Origin: Chloroflexota bacterium
GTDB taxonomy: Bacteria; Chloroflexota; Dehalococcoidia; CAUJGQ01
Reading direction: 5' to 3'
DNA length: 64,000 nt
Assembly (NCBI GenBank): GCA_963170165.1
Contig: CAUJGQ010000044.1
Location: forward strand, 1 to 64,000
Part shown: positions 11,472-24,341 of the stretch, piece after piece
Numbering within the stretch: the first letter of the stretch is position 1
Layout of the letters: every line of letters begins with the position of its first letter
The notes under the pieces: generated by a model
What the model saw: the letters and a program-made list of their open reading frames with translations, nothing else
Told to the model about the DNA's origin: nothing
Database searches by the model: none
Translations under genes and position numbers: made by a program

Positions 11472-12971
11472 ATGCCTGTTGGGATCACGGACACGGCGAT
11501 GCGGGACGCGCATCAGTCGCTGCTGGCGACGCGCATGCGTACGGCTGACCTGTTGCCCATCGCCGAGCAAATGGACGAAATCGGCTACCACTCGCTTGAG
11601 GTGTGGGGCGGCGCCACCTTCGACACCGCCCTGCGGTACCTCAAGGAGGATCCGTGGGAGCGGCTGCGCGCACTCAAGAGCCGCATCAAGAAGACGCCAC
11701 TGCAGATGCTGTTGCGCGGCCAGAATGCGGTCGGCTACCGTCACTACGCCGATGACGTGGTTGAGAAATTCTGTGAGCTGTCCGTGCAGAACGGCATGGA
11801 CATCTTTCGCATCTTCGACGCCGTCAACGACACCCGGAACATGGAAACCGCATTCCAGGCGGTCAGACGGGCCGGCGGCCATGTGCAGGGCACCGTCTGC
11901 TACACCATCTCGCCGGTGTTCACCATCCAGACCGCTGTTGATATGGCGCGCGAGCTGGCGCAGATGGGGGCGGACTCGCTCTGCCTCAAGGACATGGCCG
12001 GCCTGCTCGATCCAATGACCGCCTACGACATCATCAGGGCGATCAAGGAGGCGGTCAGCCTGCCGCTCGCGCTGCACTCACACTGCACCAGTGGCATGGC
12101 GGACATGGTCTACATCAAGGCCATCGAGGCAGGCATCGATTCGGTGGACACTGCTATCAGTTCCATGTCCCACGGCACGTCGCAGCCGCCGACCGAATCG
12201 CTGGTGGCCACTCTCCGTGGCACGCGCTGGGATCCCAAGCTTGACCTTCAAAGACTGACAGACATTGCCGAGTACTTTGCCAAGGTTCGGCGCAAGTACG
12301 CCGCGTTCGAGTCAAACATCTTCGGCGTGGATGCGGCAGTGCTGATCCACCAGATGCCCGGTGGCATGATCTCGAACATGGTCAACCAGCTGCGCGAGCA
12401 GGGTGCGGAGAGCCGCCTGCCCGAGGTGCTAGACGAGATGCCGCGGGTACGCGAGGACCTCGGTTTTCCGCCGCTCGTCACCCCCACCAGCCAGATCGTC
12501 GGCGCACAGTCGGTCCTCAATGTGCTGATGGGTGAGCGCTACAAGGTGGTCTCCAACGAGGTGCGCCAGTACCTGGCCGGCTTCTACGGCCGCCCGCCGG
12601 TGCCGGTGAACAGCGAGGTGCAGCGCAAGGTGCTGGGTGACCGCGTGGCGATCACCGACCGTCCCGCTGACCATATCGCTCCTGAGTTGGAGAAAGCCCG
12701 CGCGGACGCCGGCGCCCACGCCCAGAGCGATGAGGATGTGGTGTCGTACGCCATGTTCCCGCAGGTGGCCAAGGACTTCTTCGAGTGGCGTGCCGCCGGC
12801 GGCGGCCCTGAGAAGGAGATCGTCGCGGCCATCGCCGCCGCGCTCACCGCTGAGCAGCGTCGCGCCCAGACCGCGGCCCAGGAGACGACCCCTGCGCCGC
12901 GTGGCGGTGGCGGCATCCAGTACCTGCCCACCTGGCGCGTCGCCGGCCGTCAGCGCCTGCAGCGCGGGTAG
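11472..12971 (+). CDS. Pyruvate/oxaloacetate carboxyltransferase (5S/PycB/OadA-like), no fused biotin domain
   Basis: TDTAMRDAHQSLLATRM, SLCLKDMAGLLDP (catalytic Lys region), PLALHSHCTSGMA. Confidence 0.93.
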   Translation: MPVGITDTAMRDAHQSLLATRMRTADLLPIAEQMDEIGYHSLEVWGGATFDTALRYLKEDPWERLRALKSRIKKTPLQMLLRGQNAVGYRHYADDVVEKFCELSVQNGMDIFRIFDAVNDTRNMETAFQAVRRAGGHVQGTVCYTISPVFTIQTAVDMARELAQMGADSLCLKDMAGLLDPMTAYDIIRAIKEAVSLPLALHSHCTSGMADMVYIKAIEAGIDSVDTAISSMSHGTSQPPTESLVATLRGTRWDPKLDLQRLTDIAEYFAKVRRKYAAFESNIFGVDAAVLIHQMPGGMISNMVNQLREQGAESRLPEVLDEMPRVREDLGFPPLVTPTSQIVGAQSVLNVLMGERYKVVSNEVRQYLAGFYGRPPVPVNSEVQRKVLGDRVAITDRPADHIAPELEKARADAGAHAQSDEDVVSYAMFPQVAKDFFEWRAAGGGPEKEIVAAIAAALTAEQRRAQTAAQETTPAPRGGGGIQYLPTWRVAGRQRLQRG

Positions 12972-13000
12972 CGAGGGCAGCACGGCGAACGTCCCCTCTC

Positions 13001-13010
13001 GTTACGTAAC
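13001..13010. promoter_or_regulatory. Perfect 10-bp palindrome GTTACGTAAC upstream of the BCCP gene
   Basis: Direct reading; within CTCGTTACGTAACACGAG. Confidence 0.35.
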
Positions 13011-13028
13011 ACGAGTCACGCGAAACGG

Positions 13029-13559
13029 ATGGCAACGATGAAGCTGACCATCGGCGACAAGAGCTATGAGATCGAGATTACCGAAGATGGCGTGAGCGTC
13101 GACGGGCAGGAGTTCCGCACGAACGTGGATGGCGTTGGGCCAACGCGGATCGTGCATGTGAACGGGCGGGCCATCCGCCTGGACTTCGGCGCAGCAGCTG
13201 AGGCCGGCACGCCGATCATTGCAGAGGGGCAGACACTGGTCGCGCGGATTGAATCGGGGGCCGGCCGGCCCGCGACCCGTCCAACCGCTGCCCGCCCGGC
13301 CGGCAGTCCGCGTGGGGCAGCGTCCGGCGGTGGCGGCGCCATCAAGGGCGCCGTTGCGGCCCAGATGACCGGCCGCGTGGTGCGTGTCGCGATCGCCGTG
13401 GGCGATACTATCGCCTCAGGCGACCTCCTCCTGGTGCTGGAGGCGATGAAGATGGAGAACGAGATCCGCTCTCCCCGCGCCGGCACCGTTGCCGATGTCC
13501 GCGTAGCCGCGGGCGACCGCGTCAGCCAGGGCGACCCGCTGGTAGTGCTCAGCGACTAA
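13029..13559 (+). CDS. Biotin/lipoyl attachment domain protein (BCCP, 1.3S-like)
   Basis: EAMKMENEI biotinylation motif, Ala/Gly/Pro linker, C-terminal barrel. Confidence 0.92.
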   Translation: MATMKLTIGDKSYEIEITEDGVSVDGQEFRTNVDGVGPTRIVHVNGRAIRLDFGAAAEAGTPIIAEGQTLVARIESGAGRPATRPTAARPAGSPRGAASGGGGAIKGAVAAQMTGRVVRVAIAVGDTIASGDLLLVLEAMKMENEIRSPRAGTVADVRVAAGDRVSQGDPLVVLSD

Positions 13560-13571
13560 CGTCGTATCCGT

Positions 13572-13617
13572 GCACAACGAGACGGCGGGCCGGCTGGTAT
13601 CCGCCGTCTCGTTGTGC
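13572..13617 (+). terminator. 17-bp perfect hairpin without T tract downstream of the carboxyltransferase genes
   Basis: GCACAACGAGACGGCGG / CCGCCGTCTCGTTGTGC with 12-nt loop. Confidence 0.6.
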
Positions 13618-13757
13618 GCCGCGATTGGCCGTAACAGCGGTAGGTGTAGCATACACATGCAACGTGAACGATTACCCGAGCGCCGTTGACCGGCGGTGAG
13701 CCATCACCGCGTGCGAGGTTGAGCACCGGCCACCGGCCCGACCTGGGAGGAACACGG

Positions 13758-14690
13758 ATGGGAGCGCGAAAGAAAGTCACGGTATGGGGCGCCGGCATGA
13801 CGGGCGCCACGATGGCGCAGCGCCTGGTCGAGAAGAACATCTGCGACGTGACGATGATCGACATCATCGCCGATATGCCGCAGGGCAAGGCGCTGGATAT
13901 CATGGAGTCAGCGCCGGTGCTCGGCTTTGAGACGGTACTCACCGGTACGAACGACCCCCAGGACACCGCTGACAGCGATGTCGTCATTATCACATCGGGT
14001 GTGCCTCGCAAGCCCGGTATGACCCGCGAGGACCTGCTCAACACCAACGCCGGTATCGTGCGCTCCGTGGTGGCCGATGCAGTGAAGTACTCGCCAAACG
14101 CCGTGCTGGTGATCTTCGCCAACCCGATGGACGTCATGTGCCATATCGCCCTGCAAGCGTCCGGCTTCCCGCGTGAGCGGGTAGTGGGCCAGGGCGGGAT
14201 GCTTGACACCGCCCGCTATCGCACCTTCATCGCCATGGAGACCGGCGCGTCGGTCAAGGACGTCAACGCCTGGGTGTTGGGCGGCCACACCGAGGCGACG
14301 ATGGTGCCACTGATCAGCAACGCCGCCGTTGGCGGCATCCCCCTCGTGCAGCTCGTCGGCCAGGAAAAGGCCGAGGCACTGGCACAGCGGGCGCGCAACG
14401 GCGGCGCCGAGATCGTGGCCCTGCTCAAGACCGGCAGCGCCTACTATGCTCCCTCCGCCGCTACCGTGGCGATGGCCGAAGCAGTCATCCTCGATCAGAA
14501 GCGCGTGATTCCGGCTGCCGCTTTTCTCACCGGCGAGTACGGCATCAATGACGCATACGTTGGCTCGATGATCAAGCTCGGAGCCGGTGGCATCGAACAG
14601 ATCATCGAGACCCCGCTGTCGGACGCGGAGCAGGCCGGCATGACCCGTGCGGCGGCCGCCGTGAAGGAGCTGGTGGGGCTGATCCAGTAA
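13758..14690 (+). CDS. mdh: Malate dehydrogenase (LDH-like type)
   Basis: VTVWGAGMTGATMAQRL Rossmann motif, GVPRKPGMTREDLL, NPMDVM, GQGGMLDTARYRTFIA, GGHTEATMVPL. Confidence 0.94.
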   Translation: MGARKKVTVWGAGMTGATMAQRLVEKNICDVTMIDIIADMPQGKALDIMESAPVLGFETVLTGTNDPQDTADSDVVIITSGVPRKPGMTREDLLNTNAGIVRSVVADAVKYSPNAVLVIFANPMDVMCHIALQASGFPRERVVGQGGMLDTARYRTFIAMETGASVKDVNAWVLGGHTEATMVPLISNAAVGGIPLVQLVGQEKAEALAQRARNGGAEIVALLKTGSAYYAPSAATVAMAEAVILDQKRVIPAAAFLTGEYGINDAYVGSMIKLGAGGIEQIIETPLSDAEQAGMTRAAAAVKELVGLIQ

Positions 14691-14721
14691 CCGCCCGAGC
14701 CGGGGCCCCGGATAGCCAGCA

Positions 14722-14752
14722 CGAAGCCCTGACCTCACCGGCCAGGGCTTCG
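14722..14752. terminator. Hairpin between convergent mdh and icd genes
   Basis: CGAAGCCCTG / CAGGGCTTCG, 10-bp perfect stem. Confidence 0.6.
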
Positions 14753-14791
14753 CTGATCCCGACTGCGATGGCAGCCTCACCGCCGGCGCGG

Positions 14792-17020
14792 CTACCGCCC
14801 GAGCAGCGCCAGTGCCTCGTTGAAGGTCCGTGACGGGCGCATGACTGCCTCGGCCTTTGCGGGGTCGGGGCGGTAGTAGCCGCCGAGATCTACCGGGCGA
14901 CGCTGCACGGCGAGCAGTTCATCCGCAATCGTCTGCTCATTGGCCTGCAGTGTCTGGGCAAACGGCGAGAATGCGGCGGCCAGCACCGTATCCTCTGGCT
15001 GGGCCGCCAGCTCTTCCGCCCAGAACAGGGCCAGGTAAAAGTGGCTGCCGCGGTTGTCGATCTGGCCGACACGGCGGGCGGGGGACTTGTTCTCGTTCAG
15101 CAGCTTTGCCGTTGCCCGATCCAGCGTATCCGCGAGGATCTGGGCGCGGGCATTGCCGGTGGTGCGGGCGAGATGTTCAAAGCTAGCGGCCAGTGCCAGG
15201 AACTCTCCCAGGCTATCCCAGCGCAGGTAGTTCTCCTTCACCAGCTGCTCGACATGCTTGGGCGCGGAGCCACCTGCTCCCGTCTCAAACAGCCCGCCAC
15301 CGGCGATCAGCGGCACGACGGAAAGCATCTTGGCGCTGGTGCCGAGTTCCATGATCGGGAAGAGGTCGGTGAGGTAGTCGCGCAGCACGTTGCCCGTCAC
15401 CGAGATCGTATCCTCGCCCCGGCGGATACGCTCCAATGAGAAGGCAATGGCCTTGGTGGGAGCCATGAAGGCGATCTGCAAACCGCTGGTGTCGTGCTCT
15501 GGCAGATAGGCACGGGCCTTTGCGATCAGGTTCGCGTCGTGCGCCCGCGTCTCGTCGAGCCAGAACACCGCCGGGGCGCCAGTGACACGGGCGCGGGTAA
15601 CGGCCAGCTTCACCCAATCGCGGATCGGCACATCCTTGGTTTGGCACATGCGCCAGATGTCGCCCGCTCCGACCCGATGCTGCATCAGCGTGTTGCCGGA
15701 CCCGTCAACGACGCGGACCACACCGGCAGCCGGGATCTCAAAAGTCTTGTCATGGCTGCCGTACTCCTCGGCCGCCTGCGCCATCAGTCCGACGTTGGGG
15801 ACGGAGCCCATCGTCGTGGGATCGTAGGCGCCGTTGGCGCGGCAGTCGTCCAGGACCACCTGGTAGATGCCGGCGTAGCTGCTGTCCGGAATGACCGCCA
15901 GTGTGTCGGCCTCCTTGCCGTCCGGCCCCCACATGTGCCCGGAGGTGCGGATCATCGCCGGCATCGAAGCGTCGATGATCACGTCGCTCGGGACGTGGAG
16001 ATTGGTGATGCCGTTATCGGAATCGACCATCGCCAGTCGCGGGCCAATCGCCAGGTCCTGTCTGATGGCCGCTTCGACGCCCTTGCGCTCGTCATCAGGG
16101 AGTGACTGCGCTGCCTGAATCAGCGCGCCGAGGCCGTCATCAGGATCGCCGCCGGCCGCTGCCAGCTTCTCCCCGAAGCGGGCAAACAACGTCGGGAAGA
16201 AGGCGCGCACACCATGGCCAAAGATGATGGGGTCCGACACCTTCATCATCGTTGCCTTCAGGTGCAGCGAGAACAGCACATCCTCGTCTTTGGCCCGCGC
16301 GATCTGCGCCTCCAGGAACGGGCGCAGCGCCGCAACGCTCATGAAGCTGGCGTCAACTACCTCACCAACCTGCACCGGTACCGGCTCGCGCAGCACGGTG
16401 GTGGCGCCGCCGTCAGCGGCCAGTTCAATCCGCAGCGTGCCAGCCTGCTCGATGACCACCGATTGCTCGGAAGAGCGGAAATCACCGGTGGACATATGCG
16501 CCACATTGGTCTGAGAGTCCCCAGACCAGGCACCCATCGGGTGAGGATGGCTGCGCGCGTACTGTTTGACGGAAGCGGGCGCGCGCCGGTCGGAGTTGCC
16601 CTCGCGAATCACGGGGTTGACGGCGCTGCCCTTGACCTTATCGTAGCGGGCGCGGATCAGCTTTTCTTCCGGAGTCTTGGGGGAGTCAGGATAGTCCGGC
16701 AATGCATAGCCCTGCCCCTGTAGCTCAGCGATTGCCTCCTTGAGCTGGGGCATCGAGGCACTGATGTTGGGAAGCTTGATGATGTTAGCTTCCGGCCGCA
16801 GCGTCAGCGCGCCCAATTCGGCGAGTGCGTCACCGATGCGCTGCTCAGGGGTGAGGTACTCAGGGAAGGCGGCGATGATCCGCCCCGCCAGCGAGATATC
16901 ACGCGTCTCTAACGCGACGCCCGCGGTGGCAGCAAACGCCGAGATGATCGGCAGAAACGAGTACGTCGCAAGGAGAGGAGCTTCGTCAGTGTGGGTGTAG
17001 ATGATCTTCGAGTCTGTCAT
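14792..17020 (-). CDS. icd: NADP-dependent isocitrate dehydrogenase, monomeric type
   Basis: 742 aa; [76 protein letters not shown]. Confidence 0.94.
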   Translation of the reverse strand: MTDSKIIYTHTDEAPLLATYSFLPIISAFAATAGVALETRDISLAGRIIAAFPEYLTPEQRIGDALAELGALTLRPEANIIKLPNISASMPQLKEAIAELQGQGYALPDYPDSPKTPEEKLIRARYDKVKGSAVNPVIREGNSDRRAPASVKQYARSHPHPMGAWSGDSQTNVAHMSTGDFRSSEQSVVIEQAGTLRIELAADGGATTVLREPVPVQVGEVVDASFMSVAALRPFLEAQIARAKDEDVLFSLHLKATMMKVSDPIIFGHGVRAFFPTLFARFGEKLAAAGGDPDDGLGALIQAAQSLPDDERKGVEAAIRQDLAIGPRLAMVDSDNGITNLHVPSDVIIDASMPAMIRTSGHMWGPDGKEADTLAVIPDSSYAGIYQVVLDDCRANGAYDPTTMGSVPNVGLMAQAAEEYGSHDKTFEIPAAGVVRVVDGSGNTLMQHRVGAGDIWRMCQTKDVPIRDWVKLAVTRARVTGAPAVFWLDETRAHDANLIAKARAYLPEHDTSGLQIAFMAPTKAIAFSLERIRRGEDTISVTGNVLRDYLTDLFPIMELGTSAKMLSVVPLIAGGGLFETGAGGSAPKHVEQLVKENYLRWDSLGEFLALAASFEHLARTTGNARAQILADTLDRATAKLLNENKSPARRVGQIDNRGSHFYLALFWAEELAAQPEDTVLAAAFSPFAQTLQANEQTIADELLAVQRRPVDLGGYYRPDPAKAEAVMRPSRTFNEALALLGR

Positions 17021-17163
17021 CACGCTCCGTTCCGGTCCGGGTGTGCTACCCGCAGGGTAGTCCGCGTCTCCGGCAGAGTCCATGATCGTGACCTCGCCCC
17101 TGAGGCCGGTGGTCTGAGCGCGACGCCGCCGGCCGGTGTGCCATGGCGGAGCGCGGGCGGCCG

Positions 17164-17787
17164 CTAGCCAAGCACCGCCAGCACCCCGGCGTCATCACCC
17201 GCTAGCATCTTCGTCACTGCCAGCCGCAGCCCTGGGAACGCAGCGCTGGCGATGATCCCGGCAGCATCCGGCTCTGTGATGTGATATTGCTCGCCCTCCA
17301 GCCGCATCCAGTCGATGGCCTGGTCCAGCACACGCCACACGATATACTCGCGAACGCCGGAGCGGCGGTATGCCTCCAGCTTGTCGTGCAGGTCATACGA
17401 GGCGCTGCTGGCGGCAACCTCAACCACCAGGTCGGGCGTGCCTTCGAGATAGCCGTCGGGCGTGATGCGAATCCGGGCGCCAGGCGCACCCAGCCGGTAC
17501 AGGCAGGCGTCGGGCTGCACCTCCGAGCCATCGGGCAGAAACACCGTAGCGTTGTCTGCCATCCGTACGCCGGGCGTGCGCGACTTGTAGGTACCTAACC
17601 ACAGCATGATAGAGCCGTGTGGTTCAGCGTGTTCCTCGGCCCGTGTCGGTGACGGCACGTACACCACTCCCCTGACGAGCTCGGCCCTGCCAATGTCGAG
17701 CCGCGCGCTGTAGCGGCGGTGGAACTCCTCCCGCGTCAGCCGGTCACCGGACTCCAGACTCTCGCGCGGTCTTGCCGTCGTCGCCAT
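17164..17787 (-). CDS. Uma2-family endonuclease-like protein
   Basis: [43 protein letters not shown]. Confidence 0.88.
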   Translation of the reverse strand: MATTARPRESLESGDRLTREEFHRRYSARLDIGRAELVRGVVYVPSPTRAEEHAEPHGSIMLWLGTYKSRTPGVRMADNATVFLPDGSEVQPDACLYRLGAPGARIRITPDGYLEGTPDLVVEVAASSASYDLHDKLEAYRRSGVREYIVWRVLDQAIDWMRLEGEQYHITEPDAAGIIASAAFPGLRLAVTKMLAGDDAGVLAVLG

Positions 17788-17930
17788 CGCAGCGCCCTCC
17801 GTCCATCTCCGCCACCATCATACGCGGGCTGGTGAAGCGCATGGACCGTCCGGCCGCCCGACAACGCGCAGGCAAGACGGACAACGTGGGGACGAGCAAT
17901 CGCCCCGTGTTGCCCGTCGTGCCATTGGCG

Positions 17931-18695
17931 CTACCCGCGCTGCGCGATCAGCCTGCGGTTCTTGAGCTGCGCTTTGACGAAGTCGCGGTTCATGTAGGCG
18001 ATGTAGTCGATGGAGATTTCCTTGGGACAGGCGGCCTGGCACTCGCCGTAGTTGGTGCAGGAGCCAAAGTGGTCCTCCATCGTCTCCACCATCCGTACCA
18101 CGCGCGACCAGCGCTCGGGCTGACCCTGGGGTAGCAGATTGAGGTGGGCGATCTTGGCGGCGGTGAAGAGGTTGGCGGCGCCGTTGGGGCAGGCCGCCAC
18201 GCAGGCGCCGCAGCCGATGCACGCCGCTGCGTCAAAGGCAGCATCTGAGACCTCTTTAGGAACCGGGATCAGGTTGGCCTCAGGGGCACTGCCGGTGGGG
18301 GCGGTAATGTACCCTCCCGCCTCGATGATGCGGTCGAGCGCAGACCGGTCGACGGAAAGGTCCTTGTTCACTGGGAACGAGCGAGAGCGCCAGGGCTCGA
18401 CGGTGATGTGTGCGCCATCCGAGAACTTGCGCATGTGCAACTGGCAGGTGGCGGTGCCACGCTGGGGGCCGTGCGCCTCGCCGTTGATCATCACGCCGCA
18501 CATACCGCAGATGCCCTCGCGGCAGTCCGAGTCAAACGCCACCGGCTCCTGACCGCCCGAGATCAGCTGCTCATTGAGCACGTCCAGCATCTCGAGAAAG
18601 GACATCTCGTGCGAAACGTTGTCGAGGTCATACTCGGCAAATGCGCCCTCGGTGCGGGCGTTCTTCTGCCGCCAGATCTTGAGATGAACGCGCAT
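17931..18695 (-). CDS. sdhB: Succinate dehydrogenase/fumarate reductase iron-sulfur subunit
   Basis: [18 protein letters not shown] (2Fe-2S), [15 protein letters not shown] and [15 protein letters not shown] clusters. Confidence 0.94.
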   Translation of the reverse strand: MRVHLKIWRQKNARTEGAFAEYDLDNVSHEMSFLEMLDVLNEQLISGGQEPVAFDSDCREGICGMCGVMINGEAHGPQRGTATCQLHMRKFSDGAHITVEPWRSRSFPVNKDLSVDRSALDRIIEAGGYITAPTGSAPEANLIPVPKEVSDAAFDAAACIGCGACVAACPNGAANLFTAAKIAHLNLLPQGQPERWSRVVRMVETMEDHFGSCTNYGECQAACPKEISIDYIAYMNRDFVKAQLKNRRLIAQRG

Positions 18696-18730
18696 TGCGG
18701 GTTGCTCCGTCCTGTGGCCTGGGATCCGCC

Positions 18731-20710
<1,980 letters not shown>

Positions 20711-20722
20711 CGATTCCCCCTG

Positions 20723-21445
20723 TCAGCTCACCACGCCTGCCAGCACCGCGATCGGCATGGACACATTGCCGATGACGATCAGCGCCGCGAACGCGGTGGC
20801 GAACCAGCGGCGGGCCGCGTTGATGCGGGGGTTGTTCCAGCCGAGGCTCTGAAACATGCTCCAGGCGCCGTGGTAGATGTGAATACCCAGCAAGATGTTG
20901 GCGATGATGTACACCACCGCCACCGGCGCGCGGGAGAAGCTCTCTACGACATTGTGGTAGGGCTCACCGTGGACGAAGTTGGGGTTCGCGTTGCCCCACG
21001 TCAGGTCCATCAGATGGAACAGCAGATAGAGCAGCACGATCACGCCGGTCATGCGCATCGTGCGCGCGGCATAGTTGGCGGCAACGTAGTGGCGGCCACC
21101 CTTGTAACCAACCGGCCGCGCCTTGCGGTTCATCGCCGTCAGGGTAGCTGCGGCGTGGATGTGCAAGACGAAGGCGAGGATCAGCAAGCTGCGCACCGCC
21201 CACAGAATCGACGTGTGCGGCACAAGATCGCCGCCGATCTCACGCAGCGCCACACCGTATTTGTTCAGGTCGGTCTCGCCCAGGTACATCTTGAGGTTGC
21301 CGACCATGTGCACCAGCACAAAGCCGAGCAGGATGATGCCGGTGACGGCCATCACCCATTTCTTCCCTACCGCTGTTTGGTAAAAGGCAATCGGCCACGG
21401 CAGATTGCGCCGCGTCCGAACCGGCGTAGACGTCGCAGATGTCAT
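20723..21445 (-). CDS. sdhC: Succinate dehydrogenase cytochrome b subunit (single-subunit anchor)
   Basis: 240 aa, five TM segments with His residues in HMVGNL, LHIHAAATL, FHLMDL and GIHIYHGAWSMFQ. Confidence 0.9.
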   Translation of the reverse strand: MTSATSTPVRTRRNLPWPIAFYQTAVGKKWVMAVTGIILLGFVLVHMVGNLKMYLGETDLNKYGVALREIGGDLVPHTSILWAVRSLLILAFVLHIHAAATLTAMNRKARPVGYKGGRHYVAANYAARTMRMTGVIVLLYLLFHLMDLTWGNANPNFVHGEPYHNVVESFSRAPVAVVYIIANILLGIHIYHGAWSMFQSLGWNNPRINAARRWFATAFAALIVIGNVSMPIAVLAGVVS

Positions 21446-21634
21446 CGCCTCGGTCGCCTCCTTGGGATACGTGCGCCGGCGCGTGGCGTGCGCGGCGTGT
21501 GCAACCGGCGGGAGGGGCGTCCCGCTCCGCGTTCGAGGTTAACACCGCACCCAAGTAGCGGCAATTCGCCGGATGCGCTACGTTGCTGGGCTCAATGGAG
21601 GGCAACGGACGCCACGACCATCACCGTAGCCGCA

Positions 21635-22222
21635 TCACACGGTGCGACGGGCGAGGTGGCGGGCGTAAAGCAGCAGCCCCACCTGAGACTTGGCGTCCTG
21701 AATGCGACCGTCGTCAATCGCCGCCAATGCGTCATCCAGCGCCATGGCGGCCACCTCGATGTTCTCGTCCTCGTCCCCCGGCAGGCGGCTCTCCTGCAAC
21801 CCTTCAGCCAGATAGACGTGGATGTACTCCGTGCAATAGCCGGGCGCCACCCAGAAGCCCGCTAGACGGGTGATGGTGGTCGCGCGGTGACCAACCTCTT
21901 CCTGCAACTCACGCTGCATCGCCGCTTCCGGATCTTCGGCGTCATCGGTGCTGCCCGCCGGTAGTTCCAGCAGCACACCGGCAACCGGCACACGCCACTG
22001 CCGGACGAGCAGGATGCGACCATCGGCGGCCACGGGCAGCATCACCACCGCCGGGTTGTGCTCCACGACCTCGCGCAAGGCCGTGTGCCCGCCCGGCATC
22101 CGCACCGTATCGATCCGCAGATTGACGACCTTGCCCTCGTACACCCGCTGCTGCGCAATCACCTGCTCTTCCACCCCTTGCACCCTCCCTTCGCAAACCA
22201 TGCACGCGGCACGGTGGGCCAT
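21635..22222 (-). CDS. NUDIX hydrolase (ADP-ribose pyrophosphatase-like)
   Basis: LELPAGSTDDAEDPEAAMQRELQEEVGH Nudix box; ATG at 22222 preferred. Confidence 0.87.
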   Translation of the reverse strand: MAHRAACMVCEGRVQGVEEQVIAQQRVYEGKVVNLRIDTVRMPGGHTALREVVEHNPAVVMLPVAADGRILLVRQWRVPVAGVLLELPAGSTDDAEDPEAAMQRELQEEVGHRATTITRLAGFWVAPGYCTEYIHVYLAEGLQESRLPGDEDENIEVAAMALDDALAAIDDGRIQDAKSQVGLLLYARHLARRTV

Positions 22223-22314
22223 CGGCGGTGTCTCGTCAGCGCTCACCCACAACAGCACCGCCTCGCTGGCGTGAGGGTAGGTCGGAAGTGCTGGAGGTGT
22301 CGAGGTGCGCGCGC

Positions 22315-23022
22315 TCAGGTGAGGTGCAGCAGGCTGGCAAACTGCCGCAGTCCAAGCCGCGCGGCAACCCGCTGCGAAGCAACGTTGTCCCAGGAGGTAC
22401 TGTAGATCGGCGTGAGCCCGAGGTCGCGCACGGCCACGGCCCATTGTGCAGTCGCAGCGGCGGCGAATCCCCGTCCCCGCCAGGCGGGATGTGTCTCCAC
22501 ACCTGCCTCCATGGCCTGCTGCCCGTGCCGTGCCACCGCACAGATGGAGACGGCGGCGCCATCAACCACCACCGCAGCGAACGGCTGCCGCGTCGCCAGG
22601 TCTTCCGTCCAATCAGGCATCAAGCGGTTGACCAGCGACGTATCGTCCGGCCGCAGCAGGATAGCGGGTGAACGGCCCAACGACGCCTCCGGAACGACAA
22701 ATGATGGACCATGCCAGAAGGCAGCGATCGCCCCGTGTGGCTCGACAGCAGCCCGTGCAGCGGCGATAGCATCTGATGCCATGGGATCAAGGGGCGTCCC
22801 CGTCGCCTGTGCCGCGAGCCCTCGCGCTGCCGCCTCGGCCGCGTGCACCGGCAGGTCAGCGCGCCGCCACCAGCAGCTACCGTCGCGCGTACTACCCCAG
22901 CAGAAGCGCGGCGCCGGCCCACCGCCCGGTTGGTTGACACGTAGCAGCAATCCCGTGTCATCCAGCACGAACAGCGTTGCGACCTCGACGGCCAGCAATT
23001 CCGTATCGGTCATCGGCGTCAT
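22315..23022 (-). CDS. GNAT-family N-acetyltransferase
   Basis: GVETHPAWRGRGFAAAATAQWAVAV motif and IYSTSWDNVASQRVAARLGL. Confidence 0.75.
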   Translation of the reverse strand: MTPMTDTELLAVEVATLFVLDDTGLLLRVNQPGGGPAPRFCWGSTRDGSCWWRRADLPVHAAEAAARGLAAQATGTPLDPMASDAIAAARAAVEPHGAIAAFWHGPSFVVPEASLGRSPAILLRPDDTSLVNRLMPDWTEDLATRQPFAAVVVDGAAVSICAVARHGQQAMEAGVETHPAWRGRGFAAAATAQWAVAVRDLGLTPIYSTSWDNVASQRVAARLGLRQFASLLHLT

Positions 23023-23061
23023 CCAGCACTTTGTTGGAGGGGTGCTGCCGCTACCGCGCGA

Positions 23062-24075
23062 CTACTGGTAGACGATGAACACCGGCGCCGGCTCCAGCCG
23101 CATCACTTCGAGTTCGGTCATGAGCCGCTCAGAGGCGGCATCCTGCCGGTAGAACAACTTGATGCCGGCCCGTTGCACACCATCATCACGGATCACCGCA
23201 TTCCATGAGCCGAGCTTTGTGGATGGCGGGCCGAAGCCGTCCGCATTGATGATGACGTCCATCCTTTCGAAGCGCGTGATCGCGCCCTTGTTCGTGATCA
23301 TATCGTGCCTGAACTGGTGGACGACGATCAGCTTCTCCGGCAGATGGTGTTCCTGCTGGAAGGCCCGCACGATCTCCTGCGCTCGATTGATGTCCGCGCC
23401 GTCCAGGTGGCCGATGTGCTGGAGCGGAAATTGGTCCGGCCCCCAGGCGAACTCTGGATCCAGCGCCAGATGCACATGTGGTTCCAGCAGGTACGGCAGC
23501 ACAAGCGGAATCTCCCGCTCAACGTTGCTGCGCCCGAACTGGATATCCAGGAACAGCAGCAACCCCTCCCGCCGCGTGATCTCAATCCACTCGCGGATCA
23601 ACTCGTCGCTCATGCGCAGCAGATACAGGCCGTCACGGCCGGCATCCGCCTGCGCCACCGCATACACCAGGTCAACCGCGCCAACGACGGTGCGGTCTGG
23701 TGACAGCTCCTGGTACGCCGCCGCCTGGGCACGTAGCCGCCGGATCACCTCCTCCGGCGAGTGTTCACCCAGGATGCCCATCAGCGAGGTGAGCGGGTTC
23801 CCGTAGTAAGCGACGACACGATGCTCGTCGAGAAACGGAACAGGGGTAGGTGATGGCGTTGGGGAAGGTGTGGCAGGAGCCGGCGTCGGTGATGGCTCCT
23901 GTGCCGGGGCCGGTGATGCGGGCGCATCCGGCTCAGCGGTGCGTTGCACAAGCACGCCGTCGCCGGGCGCGGGCTTGCCGGCCAGCGGCAGGCCCAGTGC
24001 GCCGGCTGAACCCAGCGCCGCGACGCCGATCAATAACAGCCGCATTCGCACAGCCCAGCGCATGAGTACCTGCAT
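23062..24075 (-). CDS. Secreted protein with Pro/Ser/Thr linker and conserved C-terminal domain
   Basis: ATG at 24075; signal anchor, PSPTPAPATPSPTPSPTPVP linker, then a 260-aa globular domain. Confidence 0.7.
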   Translation of the reverse strand: MQVLMRWAVRMRLLLIGVAALGSAGALGLPLAGKPAPGDGVLVQRTAEPDAPASPAPAQEPSPTPAPATPSPTPSPTPVPFLDEHRVVAYYGNPLTSLMGILGEHSPEEVIRRLRAQAAAYQELSPDRTVVGAVDLVYAVAQADAGRDGLYLLRMSDELIREWIEITRREGLLLFLDIQFGRSNVEREIPLVLPYLLEPHVHLALDPEFAWGPDQFPLQHIGHLDGADINRAQEIVRAFQQEHHLPEKLIVVHQFRHDMITNKGAITRFERMDVIINADGFGPPSTKLGSWNAVIRDDGVQRAGIKLFYRQDAASERLMTELEVMRLEPAPVFIVYQ

Positions 24076-24341
24076 CGGACCATTCCTTGCTGCGGGGACC
24101 ACGCGCTGTCTTGGCCCTGCGCATCCCGTTTGTGCGGGGCGGGGCGGGCATCGCATGCGCGGTGAGTCGGGGGGAGGTATCCGGATGCTACGGGCGCCGC
24201 CGGGGGACCGTCAATCGACTGGCGGCACGGTGAACGGCGCTTCCCGCTCCCGTCCGCCCAGCCTATACTTTTGCTGTACCTTCTTGTTCCGCATGTCACG
24301 AACGGCCGCCGGCGATGGCGTCCAGACGGGGGTGCCGCTGC

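Noticed and set aside
17041-17160. Longer start for monomeric isocitrate dehydrogenase ([12 protein letters not shown]...)
   Set aside because: Conserved N-terminus begins at [10 protein letters not shown] (17020) and a small CTACCC/GGGTAG hairpin lies in the upstream leader
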